NCBI GenBank assembly: GCA_947446025.1
Contig: CANFEY010000029.1
Coordinates: 1 to 55,057 of the forward strand
DNA length: 55,057 bases
From: Bryobacterales bacterium
Lineage (GTDB): Bacteria; Acidobacteriota; Terriglobia; Bryobacterales; Bryobacteraceae
Direction: 5' to 3'
This document shows positions 17,660-26,736 of this stretch, in pieces. The translations under genes were made by a program, and so were the position numbers. The notes beneath the pieces are model-generated. The model was not told the DNA's origin. It made no database searches and saw only the letters and a program-made list of their open reading frames with translations. Numbering within the stretch: the stretch's first letter is position 1; every line of letters begins with the position of its first letter.

Positions 17660-18909
17660 AACCTGTTCCTGTAAACGAACAACAAGCGCTGGTCAGCCGG
17701 CTGATGTCGGCCTGCGGCGGCGCGTATTCGCCGGAAACGCGGCGCAAATATTTCATCTCCGGACCGCAGTGGGCCGCGGCGTACGAAGGCCACGCGCTGT
17801 TCCACGCGCCCACGCGGCCTAGCATCGGCTTCGAGGACGTGATCCGGCACTACGGTGAACTCGGCATCGGGTACTGGTGTACGCACGATACCGACGTGAT
17901 TCCGACGGAGGCGATCGGCAAGCAGCAGCAGGCGGACATCGTGGGGCGAATCAAAGCCGAGCTGGCGGCGAACAACGTGAACTGCTCCATGGTTACGACG
18001 GAGACGTTCCACCATGCGGTGTGGGCGGCTGGTCCCGCGGCCGAATCGCCGGAAGTGCGTGAGTACGCGAAGTATCGCGTGCGCAACACCGTCGACATCG
18101 GGCATGAGCTCGGAGCGTCCTTCGCCGTGTATTGGCCCGGATCGCTGGGCTACTTCGTGCAGGGCGCGGTGGAAGAAACGGAGACGCTGCGGTGGTACGC
18201 GCAGGCGCTGAACGCTGCGTGCGAGCGCGACATCGAAGTCGCCAAGCGGCTCGGCCGGCCCACGCTGAAGCATTGCCTGGAAGCCAAGCCCTTCGAGCCG
18301 CAGGCGGAGATCCTGTTGCCCACTTCAGACGCGATGCTCGCGTTCATCGCGTCGGGGCTGCTCACGCATCCTGAGATGGTGGGCCTGAATCCCGAGTATC
18401 TGCACGAGCTAATGTGGGGCGGGGCTCCGCGCGCGGCGCTGGCTCGGGCGCTGGTGAACGGCAAGCTGTTCCACTTCGATATCAACGACGGCTACCGTCT
18501 GAAGCACGACGTCGACATCGGCGTGGGATTGGTGAACCCGCTCGACTGGTTGAACGTGCTGGTACTGCTGCGCAGCCACGGTTACAACGGACCATTCAAT
18601 CTTGACTACAAGCCGCCGCGCACCACCAGCCAGTTCGGCGTGTTTGAAGTGAGTTTCCCGACGGCAGTGGACCGCTTCATCACGCTGTGGGAGATGGCTG
18701 GCGAGGCGCTTACGGACTCGATCATCAGGGAAGCCACCGACGCACTGAAAGCGGGCGGCGCGTTCACGGGCGATCCGCATGACGCAGCGGCGATTGTTGA
18801 GGCCAACAAAGAGCTGCTGACGCTGCACGAGTTGATCGCGCACCGGCTGGTGCAGATCCTGCTCGGGTTGCACCGGGGCAGAGTGATATCGCTGCCTGTG
18901 TTAGGTTGA
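17656..18909 (+). CDS. xylA: Xylose isomerase-like TIM-barrel sugar isomerase
   Basis: This 417-residue protein keeps the xylose isomerase landmarks in order. CTHDTDVIP matches the catalytic FHDxDV motif. FAVYWPGSLGY matches VWPGREGY, HCLEAKPFEPQ matches the metal site KPxEP, FHFDINDGYRLKHDVDIGVG matches the second metal site, and NLDYKPPRT matches FDYKPPRT. The motifs vary more than between ordinary XylA proteins, so a relative acting on xylose or another aldose is likely. The ATG overlaps the previous stop (ATGA, 17656-17659), showing translational coupling to the uronate isomerase gene. With xylB it would complete the xylose-to-xylulose-5-phosphate route. Confidence 0.75.
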   Translation: MKPVPVNEQQALVSRLMSACGGAYSPETRRKYFISGPQWAAAYEGHALFHAPTRPSIGFEDVIRHYGELGIGYWCTHDTDVIPTEAIGKQQQADIVGRIKAELAANNVNCSMVTTETFHHAVWAAGPAAESPEVREYAKYRVRNTVDIGHELGASFAVYWPGSLGYFVQGAVEETETLRWYAQALNAACERDIEVAKRLGRPTLKHCLEAKPFEPQAEILLPTSDAMLAFIASGLLTHPEMVGLNPEYLHELMWGGAPRAALARALVNGKLFHFDINDGYRLKHDVDIGVGLVNPLDWLNVLVLLRSHGYNGPFNLDYKPPRTTSQFGVFEVSFPTAVDRFITLWEMAGEALTDSIIREATDALKAGGAFTGDPHDAAAIVEANKELLTLHELIAHRLVQILLGLHRGRVISLPVLG

Positions 18910-18915
18910 AAGCAG

Positions 18916-18991
18916 GGGCCCTTAGCACAGCGGTTAGTGCAGCGGACTCATAATCCGTTGGTCGATGGTTCGAATCCATCAGGGCCCACCA
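18916..18991 (+). tRNA. tRNA-Ile2 (CAU anticodon)
   Basis: This is a 76-base cloverleaf with an encoded CCA. The acceptor pairs GGGCCCT (18916-18922) with AGGGCCC (18981-18987), discriminator A, then CCA. The anticodon stem GCGGA/TCCGT encloses the loop CTCATAA with anticodon CAT at 18949-18951. A T-loop GGTTCGAATCC is present. The sequence resembles bacterial tRNA-Ile2 species whose C34 is converted to lysidine by TilS to read AUA, and not initiator or elongator tRNA-Met. The next gene ends only three bases away on the opposite strand. Confidence 0.85.
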
Positions 18992-18994
18992 CTC

Positions 18995-19456
18995 CTACTG
19001 CTTCTTCAACGTGTAGACGTAATTGTCGAGGCCGATGGCCGCGGTTGTGGGGTCCAGGAAGTGGTAGTCGATCTCCGCCTCGCAGCCCGTTTCCAGCGTC
19101 TTCCAATTGGTCCCCTTGAATCCCAGTGAGGCCGCGATTTTCGCCGGGTCCACTGATTTGTCGCGGAGCTGCATCTCGCCGAACGCACCTTGGAAGAGCG
19201 AGTCCGCGGGGTAATCGTCGAGCTTGTATTGCGTGCGCTTGCAGGCGAATAGGCCGGGGCCTTGGATGGAGGCGGCGGAGAAGGTGATCGTCTTGCCCAC
19301 GAAGGCGCGCACGCCGGAGTCGTCGGGTTTGTGGGATTTGTCCTGCCACCATGGAGCCACGGCGGCGGACACGATCTTCCATTTGCCGCTGTAGAATGGA
19401 TCGGCGGCGGCGAGCGGCACCGTCAGCAGGATTAGGCAGAGGGCCCGTCGCAGCAT
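18995..19456 (-). CDS. Small secreted protein, unknown
   Basis: This 153-residue protein has a signal peptide (about residues 1-18, LCLILLTVPLAAA). The mature part, of about 135 residues, is beta-rich. It carries PFYSGKWKIVSAAVAPW near the start and FLDPTTAAIGLDNYVYTLKK at the end, which has the look of a small lipocalin-like binding barrel. Two cysteines (in FACKR and TGCEAE) could form a disulfide. It diverges from the next secreted gene by 27 bases and converges on the tRNA. No family is recognised with confidence. Confidence 0.5.
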   Translation of the reverse strand: MLRRALCLILLTVPLAAADPFYSGKWKIVSAAVAPWWQDKSHKPDDSGVRAFVGKTITFSAASIQGPGLFACKRTQYKLDDYPADSLFQGAFGEMQLRDKSVDPAKIAASLGFKGTNWKTLETGCEAEIDYHFLDPTTAAIGLDNYVYTLKKQ

Positions 19457-19483
19457 ACGGCCCAGCGTATCACGGAGGGAAGC

Positions 19484-20107
19484 ATGAAACCAGTGTTCTT
19501 ATGGATCGCGGCCGGGGCACTGGCCGTGGCGCAGACGGGCAATTTCGCGGGGCACTATTACCTGCAAAACCTCCGCGAAGTGGGGTCGGAGTTGCTGCTC
19601 AAGCCCGACGGCACGTTCCAATTCGCCTTGGCCTACGGGGCTGCGGACTACTCAGCGAATGGCACCTGGAAGGCGCAAGGCGGAGCCGTGATCCTCAACA
19701 GTGCCGCTGTCAAGGACGCTGCGCCGTTCAAGCTGGTGCGCAGCGAAGCCAATCGGGAACCGGCAATTGTGGTTCACCTCCAGGCTCCCAATGGGCGGGG
19801 AGTTCCGAATATCGACGTCATTCTGGGTACGGCGAACGGGCCGTCGAAGGCCAGCACGGACTCCTCCGGCGACGCGGAGTTCCCCAAGGACTCTCCGGCG
19901 AAAAGCGTGACGTTCAGCATTCGTGTGTATGAACTGGAAACCGAGCCGATCAACGTCAACTCCACACACAACGACTTCGTGTTCCAGATCAACGGCGAAG
20001 CCATCACCCGCGTCGATTTCAAAGACGAACGGCTCTCCGTGAACGGCAAGGCGCTGATCATGCGACACTGGCCGGATCGCGAGATGCGCTACGAAAAGGG
20101 GCAATAA
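19484..20107 (+). CDS. Secreted protein, unknown
   Basis: This 207-residue protein starts after GGAGGGA (19474-19480) and has a short signal peptide ending AVAQTG. An N-terminal part (HYYLQNLREVGSELLLKPDG, then YGAADYSANGTWKAQGGAVI) resembles the lipocalin-like calycin style of small Acidobacteriota proteins. The second half, with PNGRGVPNIDVILGTANG, STDSSGDAEFP and INGEAITRVDF, suggests an Ig-like or carboxypeptidase-regulatory-like strand set. The following pseudogene starts one base after the stop, so they were probably one transcript. Confidence 0.5.
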   Translation: MKPVFLWIAAGALAVAQTGNFAGHYYLQNLREVGSELLLKPDGTFQFALAYGAADYSANGTWKAQGGAVILNSAAVKDAAPFKLVRSEANREPAIVVHLQAPNGRGVPNIDVILGTANGPSKASTDSSGDAEFPKDSPAKSVTFSIRVYELETEPINVNSTHNDFVFQINGEAITRVDFKDERLSVNGKALIMRHWPDREMRYEKGQ

Positions 20108-20108
20108 C

Positions 20109-20596
20109 GTGCGGATCGCATGGGTTTTGCTAGCGGCCCACGGGCTGTGGGCGCAGGAGATTTCATTCGGGACCGTCGAGGAAGCGGTGGTGGAGCAGCG
20201 CTTCAACCGCCTGGAACTGAGGAACGAACAGCGTGCGGCGGTGCTGCGGCAAATCTTCGCCGAGGCGGGCTGCACCACGGAGCGCTGGTCAGAGCAGAAG
20301 TTCGACAGTGCCAAGCGTCCGAACCTCATCTGCACGCTGCCGGGAACAACGGACCGCCGCGTGGTGGTCTCGGCACACTACGACAAAGTGAGTGCCGGCG
20401 AGGGTGCCATCGACAACTGGAGCGGCGCTTCGCTGCTTCCCTCGCTGTTCCAGGCCCTGAGCACCGTCCCACGCAGTCATACATTCGTGTTCCTGCTCAC
20501 CGCGGCGCGCACGATCCGGCGTCGTACTACAACACCTTCCGGCTGATTACTGGCTTTTTGGCATATCTGGACACCATGCCGATGGCCCCGAAGTAG
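20109..20596 (+). pseudogene. M28-type metallopeptidase with internal deletion
   Basis: A GTG-started frame gives a signal peptide, a helical prodomain and the beginning of an M28 aminopeptidase domain: PNLICTLPGTTDRRVVVSAHYDKV (zinc His-Tyr-Asp) and AIDNWSGASLLPSLFQAL (second zinc Asp). It stays recognisable to HTFVFLLTA and then becomes ARTIRRRTTTPSG. In another frame, from about 20510, the sequence continues as SYYNTFRLITGFLAYLDTM, the usual C-terminal end of such enzymes. The catalytic Glu-Glu region and the remaining zinc ligands are missing. A central deletion of roughly a few hundred bases with a frameshift explains this. Confidence 0.7.
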
Positions 20597-20666
20597 CCGG
20601 AATTACGAAAGTCTTACAAACAAAACGCCGGTCTCCGGCTTATTCTGGAGATCCGAGGAGCCACTC

Positions 20667-21521
<855 letters not shown>

Positions 21522-21536
21522 CGTAAGCTAGAAGGC

Positions 21537-22424
21537 ATGGTAGTTCCACGCCGCCGCAAGTCCGTTGGGCTGTATATCGCCCTCGGCGTCGTCCTCATTG
21601 CGGTCAGTTTGCTGCTGTACGCGGGCTGGGTGGCGAATCCTCGTTCCGTCGCGCTGCTCATCTTAGGCGGGCTGATGCTGGCGGCGCTGATCGCGGGCCT
21701 AGTGCTGAACACCTTCTTCCTGGTGCGCGAGATCCGGCTCAATGAACAGCAGGACGCCTTCATCAACGCGGTTACCCATGAACTGAAGACGCCGGTGGCC
21801 TCCATCCGGCTGTACCTGGAAACTCTGCAATCGCGCGAAGTCGACGAGGCTAAGCGCAAAGAATTCTACGGCACCATGCTGGAGGATAGTGACCGGCTGC
21901 TCTCCACCATTGAGCAGGTCCTGCGCACGGGCCGCGTGGGTTCGTCCCGCTACAAACCACACCTTTCCGAATTTGACCTGGACGTTCTGGTCGATGAGTG
22001 CGTGCAGCGCGCCCGCACGGCCAACCAACTTCCCGAAGAAGCGTTGTCCTTCAAGGCGGGCCTATCCGCCAGCGTGATGGCGGATCACGAAGAGATTCGC
22101 GCCGCAGTATCCAACCTGATCGACAACGCCATAAAATACTCGGGCAAGAGCGTGAACGTCGCGGTGGAGACGGTGGCTGCGGACACAGACCACGCCATCG
22201 TCCGAGTGCGCGATCAGGGGCCGGGGATTCCGAAGACGGAGTTAAAAGACATCTTTAAACGCTTTCACCGCGTGCCGGGACCCACGGCTCGCGTGCCGGG
22301 TACGGGGCTGGGCTTGTTCATCGTGCGCTCCGTTGCCAAGCGCCATGGCGGGCGGGCGTGGGCGGAGAGCGAAGGAGTAGGGCGAGGCAGCACGTTCGTG
22401 TTGCAACTGCCGCTGGCGAAATGA
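21537..22424 (+). CDS. Membrane sensor histidine kinase
   Basis: This 295-residue kinase has two membrane helices (about 12-31 and 38-62) separated by only a few residues, so it has almost no periplasmic sensor. HisKA follows with the phosphorylated His81 in VTHELKTPVASI. The HATPase domain has an N box NLIDNAIKYS, G1 DQGPGIP and G2 GTGLGLFIV. A sensor confined to the membrane suits detection of membrane state. The stop overlaps the regulator ATG by four bases (22421-22424). The desaturase gene is 15 bases upstream. Confidence 0.9.
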   Translation: MVVPRRRKSVGLYIALGVVLIAVSLLLYAGWVANPRSVALLILGGLMLAALIAGLVLNTFFLVREIRLNEQQDAFINAVTHELKTPVASIRLYLETLQSREVDEAKRKEFYGTMLEDSDRLLSTIEQVLRTGRVGSSRYKPHLSEFDLDVLVDECVQRARTANQLPEEALSFKAGLSASVMADHEEIRAAVSNLIDNAIKYSGKSVNVAVETVAADTDHAIVRVRDQGPGIPKTELKDIFKRFHRVPGPTARVPGTGLGLFIVRSVAKRHGGRAWAESEGVGRGSTFVLQLPLAK

Positions 22425-23125
22425 ACCGCATCCTCATCGTAGAAGACGAGAAGCACTTGGCCGACGGACTGCGCTTCAACCTAGAGGCCGAGGGATACAC
22501 GGTAGGCGTGGTGGATACCGGCGAAGCAGCGCTGGAGACAATCACGGCTACGCCGCAAGCCTTCGACGTCATGGTACTGGACGTGATGCTTCCGGGCAAG
22601 AGCGGGTTCGAGGTCATTTCTGAACTGCGCATGGGCGGGCAATACGTGCCGACGCTGATGCTCACCGCGCGCGGCCATCCGGACGATGTGTTGCGGGGCT
22701 TCGCGGCGGGTGCCGATGACTACCTCACCAAGCCGTTCGATTTGTCCATCCTGATCGCGCGCATTCAAGGCTTGCTGCGGCGGCGCGAGTGGCTACAGAC
22801 TGCTCCGCCGCCGAGCGACTCTTTCACCTTCGCCGGCAAGACGGTCGACTTCAGCCGGCTACAGCTGCGCGTGGGTGAGGAAGTGGTACCGCTGACTCTA
22901 ATGGAAGCGAATGTGCTTCGTTACCTCATCCAACATCAAGGGCAGCCGGTGTCGCGCAAGAAGCTGCTGGAAGACGTGTGGGGACTACACGAGGACACCG
23001 ACACGCGGGCTATCGACAACTTCATTGTCCGGCTGCGGCGGTATATTGAGGACGATCCCACGCGTCCGCGGCACATGCTTACGGTTCGCGGCGTAGGCTA
23101 CCGGTTCGTAGCGGAGCCGGGATAG
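22421..23125 (+). CDS. OmpR-family response regulator
   Basis: This 234-residue regulator has a receiver domain (ILIVEDE at 4-10, phosphoryl acceptor Asp54 in VLDVMLPG, Lys in YLTKPFDL). A winged-helix DNA-binding domain follows (about 135-230) with DTDTRAIDNFIVRLRRYIE and the terminal HMLTVRGVGYRFVAEPG. The ATG at 22421 is set by the four-base overlap with the kinase gene. It is the cognate partner of the kinase. Possible targets include the upstream desaturase gene, but no operator was identified. Confidence 0.92.
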   Translation: MNRILIVEDEKHLADGLRFNLEAEGYTVGVVDTGEAALETITATPQAFDVMVLDVMLPGKSGFEVISELRMGGQYVPTLMLTARGHPDDVLRGFAAGADDYLTKPFDLSILIARIQGLLRRREWLQTAPPPSDSFTFAGKTVDFSRLQLRVGEEVVPLTLMEANVLRYLIQHQGQPVSRKKLLEDVWGLHEDTDTRAIDNFIVRLRRYIEDDPTRPRHMLTVRGVGYRFVAEPG

Positions 23126-23135
23126 TCAGCCCGGG

Positions 23136-23198
23136 TAGCCCCTGCGCAAACTTGGGGCTTGCAACGGGTCTTAAGCCCCGAGCTCACGCACGGGGCTA
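23136..23198. terminator. Two TAGCCCC/GGGGCTA hairpins between convergent genes
   Basis: Hairpin one pairs AGCCCC (23137-23142) with GGGGCT (23154-23159). Hairpin two pairs AGCCCCG (23174-23180) with CGGGGCT (23191-23197) around the loop AGCTCACGCA. The last three bases, 23196-23198, are the TAG stop of the minus-strand gene. The same loop and stem recur at 42588-42649 and, with changes, at 43854-43878. The position between a response regulator and a convergent gene suits a bidirectional terminator. Confidence 0.6.
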
Positions 23199-23951
23199 TT
23201 TACCCACCAGGTGCTCCACGTCCTTGTTGTTTTCGGTGCAGACGTATTCCAGCAGTTCGGTGTCGGGCACGTAGCGGAGTTCAAACTTCACCGTCCAGGG
23301 CTTTGAATAGGCACCGGGGTCGTCGATGGTGATTTCCAGGTCAATAGTTCCGAAGTTGCGGCGGCGGAATTTTTCGGTGACGCGAAGCTGCTCGCTATGC
23401 GGGTGGCCGCCGGAATCGATCCAGCTCTTATCGTTCTGGCCTGCTGTTTCCACAACCAGCGTGTCGCCTTCCCAATGCCCGACGGAATAACCGAGCCAAG
23501 ACGGCTGCATGTCGGCGGGCAGTGAGCGGCCATCCATGAAAATTTCGCGGAACCCGCGGATCGCCTCATACAGAAAAGTGATCTGCCTGGGGCTCTGTAG
23601 AATCTTGTAAGGGTAGGGCACGGTATTCACTTGCGGAACGCCGGGCAGGTTGCAGTGGCCGACCGGGTCGTCTTTGGAGAGCGTGTCCTGGCGGCGCTTG
23701 TACTCAGCGGCAGTGGCGGGCAGCATCGGCACATCTTCGGGCTTCAGGTCCGCGGCTAGATTGATGGTGTATTTGACTCCGTTGGGCTGCCGCCAAATGC
23801 CGGAGAAGTCGGGCGTGCCGTCCGCGAGTTTCGGAGCCGGAGCGGTGAGATTCGGCGTGCCGTCGGCGTTGCGGGGGATGCCCGCCGTCGGGATCTTCAG
23901 CCACTGCCCGCAAACCGGCAGAACCAATATGGCAAGAAAAAGGGTTCGCAT
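23196..23951 (-). CDS. Secreted DGR/GDTLVV-family protein, copy 2
   Basis: This 251-residue protein has a signal peptide (1-15) and a repeat of short PNLTAPAPKLADGTPDFSG wording (about residues 30-48), typical of this group. The main motifs are FMDGRSLP, WLGYSVGHWEGDTLVVET, PHSEQLRVTEKFRRRNFGTI, IDDPGAYSKPW, and the end LLEYVCTENNKD. It starts two bases after the neighbouring paralogue stops and is clearly a tandem duplicate of it. The TAG stop is inside a hairpin repeat. Function unknown; the family is secreted and probably periplasmic. Confidence 0.6.
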   Translation of the reverse strand: MRTLFLAILVLPVCGQWLKIPTAGIPRNADGTPNLTAPAPKLADGTPDFSGIWRQPNGVKYTINLAADLKPEDVPMLPATAAEYKRRQDTLSKDDPVGHCNLPGVPQVNTVPYPYKILQSPRQITFLYEAIRGFREIFMDGRSLPADMQPSWLGYSVGHWEGDTLVVETAGQNDKSWIDSGGHPHSEQLRVTEKFRRRNFGTIDLEITIDDPGAYSKPWTVKFELRYVPDTELLEYVCTENNKDVEHLVGK

Positions 23952-23953
23952 CG

Positions 23954-24682
23954 CTACTTCTTCAGGTGGATCATGTCCTTTTCATTCTCGAGGCAGATGA
24001 ATTCCATCAGCTCGGTATCCGGCAACAAGTGCAACTTCTCGGTGGCCTTCCAGGGGCGAGTGTACAACTTCGGATCATCCAGCGTAATCTCGATTTCCAT
24101 GTGGCCGAAGCTGGTCCGCCGGAATTTCTCCGTGACCTTCATTTGCTCGCTGGCCGGGTTGCCCGCAATGTCCATCCAGTACTTGCCGTTCAGGCCGCGC
24201 GTTTCCACCACCAGCTGGTCCCCGTCCCAACGCCCGGTTGACCAACCGAGCCAGGTGGGATTCAGATCGTCCACCGGTTGCCGCCCGTCGAGATGCACCT
24301 GCCGCCACAGCGTGAAGGCCTCATAGACCAGCATCACCAGCTTGGGCGACTGCACGATCTTGAACGGCACGGGGGCCGCGTTGATCTTCGGCACGCCCTG
24401 CGGCAGGCAGCTTGCGTCCGGCTCTTCGGTCGCCCGTGCCCCACCTGCGCGAGACGCCACCAGGGCCCGCGTTTCCGGCTTGTACGGATAGTCCTCCGGC
24501 TTCAGGTCCGCCATGATGTTGAGAAAGTGCTTGGTGGTGTCCTGTTCCCAAATGCCGGAAAGATCGGGCCTCCCGTCCGCCGTCTTGGGCACGGGTCCGT
24601 TCAGGTCCACTTTGGAAGCGGGGAGTTTCCACTGAGCGGGCAGCAGCACCGCAGTCAGGAGCGTCAACAGGGCGATTCTCAT
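23954..24682 (-). CDS. Secreted DGR/GDTLVV-family protein, copy 3
   Basis: This 242-residue protein begins MRIALLTLLTAVLLPAQ as signal peptide. It then has VPKTADGRPDLSGIWEQ, HLDGRQPVDDLNPTWLGWST, RWDGDQLVVETRGLNG, SEQMKVTEKFRRTSFGHMEI, LDDPKLYTRPWKAT and the end MEFICLENEKD. The alignment with copy 2 is continuous to the C-terminus, including the Cys near the end. The start at 24682 is chosen because the signal peptide begins there. It diverges from the exported hydrolase at 24748; the gap carries TATAAT at 24712-24717, a possible -10 for the plus-strand gene. Confidence 0.6.
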   Translation of the reverse strand: MRIALLTLLTAVLLPAQWKLPASKVDLNGPVPKTADGRPDLSGIWEQDTTKHFLNIMADLKPEDYPYKPETRALVASRAGGARATEEPDASCLPQGVPKINAAPVPFKIVQSPKLVMLVYEAFTLWRQVHLDGRQPVDDLNPTWLGWSTGRWDGDQLVVETRGLNGKYWMDIAGNPASEQMKVTEKFRRTSFGHMEIEITLDDPKLYTRPWKATEKLHLLPDTELMEFICLENEKDMIHLKK

Positions 24683-24747
24683 AGGCACGGAGATTATATC
24701 CCGTTTGGAGCTATAATGGCAGGCGATCCAACCCAAAGGAGACTTTC

Positions 24748-25803
24748 ATGTCAAACACGACCCGCCGGAACATTTTGCAATCGAGCGCGCTGGCCGCCGG
24801 AGCCGCGGCTTTCCTCGCGCAGGAACTGAAGTCGCAGGCACCCGCCGGTGCGGGGCAGGCCAAAGGGAAAGGCAAAGGCGGTGCTCCGCAGATCATGGAG
24901 ATCCCGGCAGACCTACCCAAGCGAGAGCCTGCTTGGCCGCAACTGTTCCCGGCCGGTTTCAAGAACTCACGCGTGAAGACCTCCGGCGGCGCGGAAATCA
25001 ACGTCCTTGTGGGGGGTGAAGGTCCGCCGGTGCTCTTCATGCACGGCGCGCCGCAGTCTTTGTGTACGTGGCATTTGGTGGCTCCCGAAATCATGAAGCA
25101 TCACACCATGGTGATGATGGACCATCGCGGCTACGGCGATTCGTCGAAGCCGGCGGATTTGCCGGACCATTCCAGCCAATCGAAGCGTCCCATGGCGCAG
25201 GATGGCGTGGACGTCATGAAGTCATTCGGCTACGACAGGTTCGCGGTGGTGGGCCACGATCGCGGCGGGCGCGTGGGGCATCGTCTGGCGCGCGATCATG
25301 CCGAAAAAGTAACTAAGCTGCTGGTGATCGACATTGTTCCGGCGCTGTATCTCTACACCCACGTGACGATCGATTTCGTGCAGGCATACGCGCACTGGTT
25401 CAGCTATCTGGCCGCGTCGCCGACGCCCGAGAATACGCTGCTTACGCAGTACATCGCGCAAGCTCGGGCAGGCACCCAGACGGGCCTGGCGGCGGAATTC
25501 AACCGCTGCATGCTGAACCCGGGTTCGGTGCACGCGATGTGCGAGGATTACCGCGCGTCGGCATCAATCGACCTCAAGTACGACGAGGAAGACGCGAAGA
25601 AGGGCGTGAAGGTCCAGTGCCCGTTGCACGTGTTGTGGGCCGCGCCTCCCGGTGGAGCCATGGGCAGGTTGTACGATGTGCTCGGCATCTGGAAAGGCGA
25701 AGGCGTGAAGGTGACGGGCAAGGCCCTGACCGGAGGCCATTCGCTGCAAGAGGGGAATCCCAAGGAGACGCAGGAAGAGATTCTGGCGTTCTTGAAGGCG
25801 TAA
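24748..25803 (+). CDS. Exported haloacetate/fluoroacetate dehalogenase-like hydrolase
   Basis: This 351-residue alpha/beta hydrolase has a Tat-like start (TTRRNILQSSALAAG). The motifs match haloacetate (fluoroacetate) dehalogenases. These are LFMHGAPQS (oxyanion), the nucleophile GHDRGGRVGHR with Asp171, Arg172 and Arg175 (which hold the carboxylate in the known enzymes), Asp195 in VIDIVP, the halide-pocket pair His216-Trp217 in YAHWFSY, and His331 in TGGHSLQEGNP. Known relatives are cytoplasmic; an exported copy is unusual. An epoxide hydrolase is less likely because the Arg pair and His-Trp pair agree. AAGGAG at 24734-24739 supports the start. Confidence 0.8.
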   Translation: MSNTTRRNILQSSALAAGAAAFLAQELKSQAPAGAGQAKGKGKGGAPQIMEIPADLPKREPAWPQLFPAGFKNSRVKTSGGAEINVLVGGEGPPVLFMHGAPQSLCTWHLVAPEIMKHHTMVMMDHRGYGDSSKPADLPDHSSQSKRPMAQDGVDVMKSFGYDRFAVVGHDRGGRVGHRLARDHAEKVTKLLVIDIVPALYLYTHVTIDFVQAYAHWFSYLAASPTPENTLLTQYIAQARAGTQTGLAAEFNRCMLNPGSVHAMCEDYRASASIDLKYDEEDAKKGVKVQCPLHVLWAAPPGGAMGRLYDVLGIWKGEGVKVTGKALTGGHSLQEGNPKETQEEILAFLKA

Positions 25804-25848
25804 TCCTATCCGTGTTCCAGATTCTTAGTATTTAGAGTGGAGCGTCCG

Positions 25849-26736
25849 ATGAAGAGCACTGTGGTAAAGTTGGGCCTCGCAACCGCGAGTGCGGTTTTCA
25901 TTGCGCTCTCAGTGAACCCTGCGGGTGCGCAGAACGCGGGGAAGAACAAGGCGGATGCCAAAGCCAAGGCCGCTGCTCCGGCGCCGCTGCCCACGGGCGG
26001 AGGGGGTGGGGCGGCCTATCCGCAGCGTCCGCCGGCTCCTGCCGATGTGCGTGCGCGCGGGGAGGCGCTCTACAAGGCCGAATGCGGCTTCTGCCACGGC
26101 GACGACGCGCGCGGCGGGGACATGGGCGCGAACCTCATCCGTTCGCAGATCGTGCTCAATGATGACGAGGGCGAGCGCATCGCTCCGGTGCTTACGCGCG
26201 GCGAAGGCGTGGAAGGCACCATGATGCCCAAGTTCAGCTTCAATCAGAATCAGATCGCCGACTTGGCTGGGTTTCTGCACAGCTTCCGCGTGAACGGCTA
26301 CGATGGATCGCGCAACCGGCCGGAGACGATTGTGGTGGGCAACGCGCAGGCCGGCCAGGCGTTCTTCGGGCAGCGCTGCGGGTCGTGCCACTCTGCCACC
26401 GGAGACCTCAAGGGGATCGGGACGCGCATCACGGATGCGCGCACTTTGCAGCAGCGTTGGATCAATCCGAGCGCGGGCGGGCGCGGCGTTACCACGCGGC
26501 CTACCACGGTGACCGTGACGATGAACGGGCAGAAGATCGAAGGCAATCTGTTGCGCATCGACGACTTCACTGTTACGCTGACGCAGGCAGACGGGCGGCA
26601 GCGCACCATCCGGCGCGACGGCGACAACCCCAAGGTGGAATTGAAAGATCCTTATGCGCCGCACAAGGAACTCTATACCGTGTATACCGACACGAACATT
26701 CACGACGTAACGGCTTACTTGGTGACGCTCAAATGA
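25849..26736 (+). CDS. Diheme c-type cytochrome
   Basis: This 295-residue secreted protein (signal peptide 1-27, ending GAQNAG) has two haem-attachment motifs: CGFCH near residue 79 in KAECGFCHGDD and CGSCH near residue 178 in GQRCGSCHSATGD. Met candidates MMPKF for the sixth ligand follow. A C-terminal region of about 90 residues is beta-rich. The start ATG at 25849 has GGAG at 25839-25842. It overlaps the PQQ alcohol dehydrogenase gene by ATGA (26733-26736), so it is probably the electron acceptor of that enzyme, passing electrons to the respiratory chain. Confidence 0.88.
   Translation: MKSTVVKLGLATASAVFIALSVNPAGAQNAGKNKADAKAKAAAPAPLPTGGGGGAAYPQRPPAPADVRARGEALYKAECGFCHGDDARGGDMGANLIRSQIVLNDDEGERIAPVLTRGEGVEGTMMPKFSFNQNQIADLAGFLHSFRVNGYDGSRNRPETIVVGNAQAGQAFFGQRCGSCHSATGDLKGIGTRITDARTLQQRWINPSAGGRGVTTRPTTVTVTMNGQKIEGNLLRIDDFTVTLTQADGRQRTIRRDGDNPKVELKDPYAPHKELYTVYTDTNIHDVTAYLVTLK

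Noticed and set aside
18916-18991. Reading the CAU tRNA as tRNA-Met
   Set aside because: The acceptor and body follow tRNA-Ile2 rather than initiator or elongator tRNA-Met; there is no mismatch at the acceptor end as in initiator tRNA.
26385-26732. N-terminal extension of the PQQ dehydrogenase frame
   Set aside because: It overlaps the cytochrome c gene in another frame; the ATGA overlap and signal peptide place the start at 26733.
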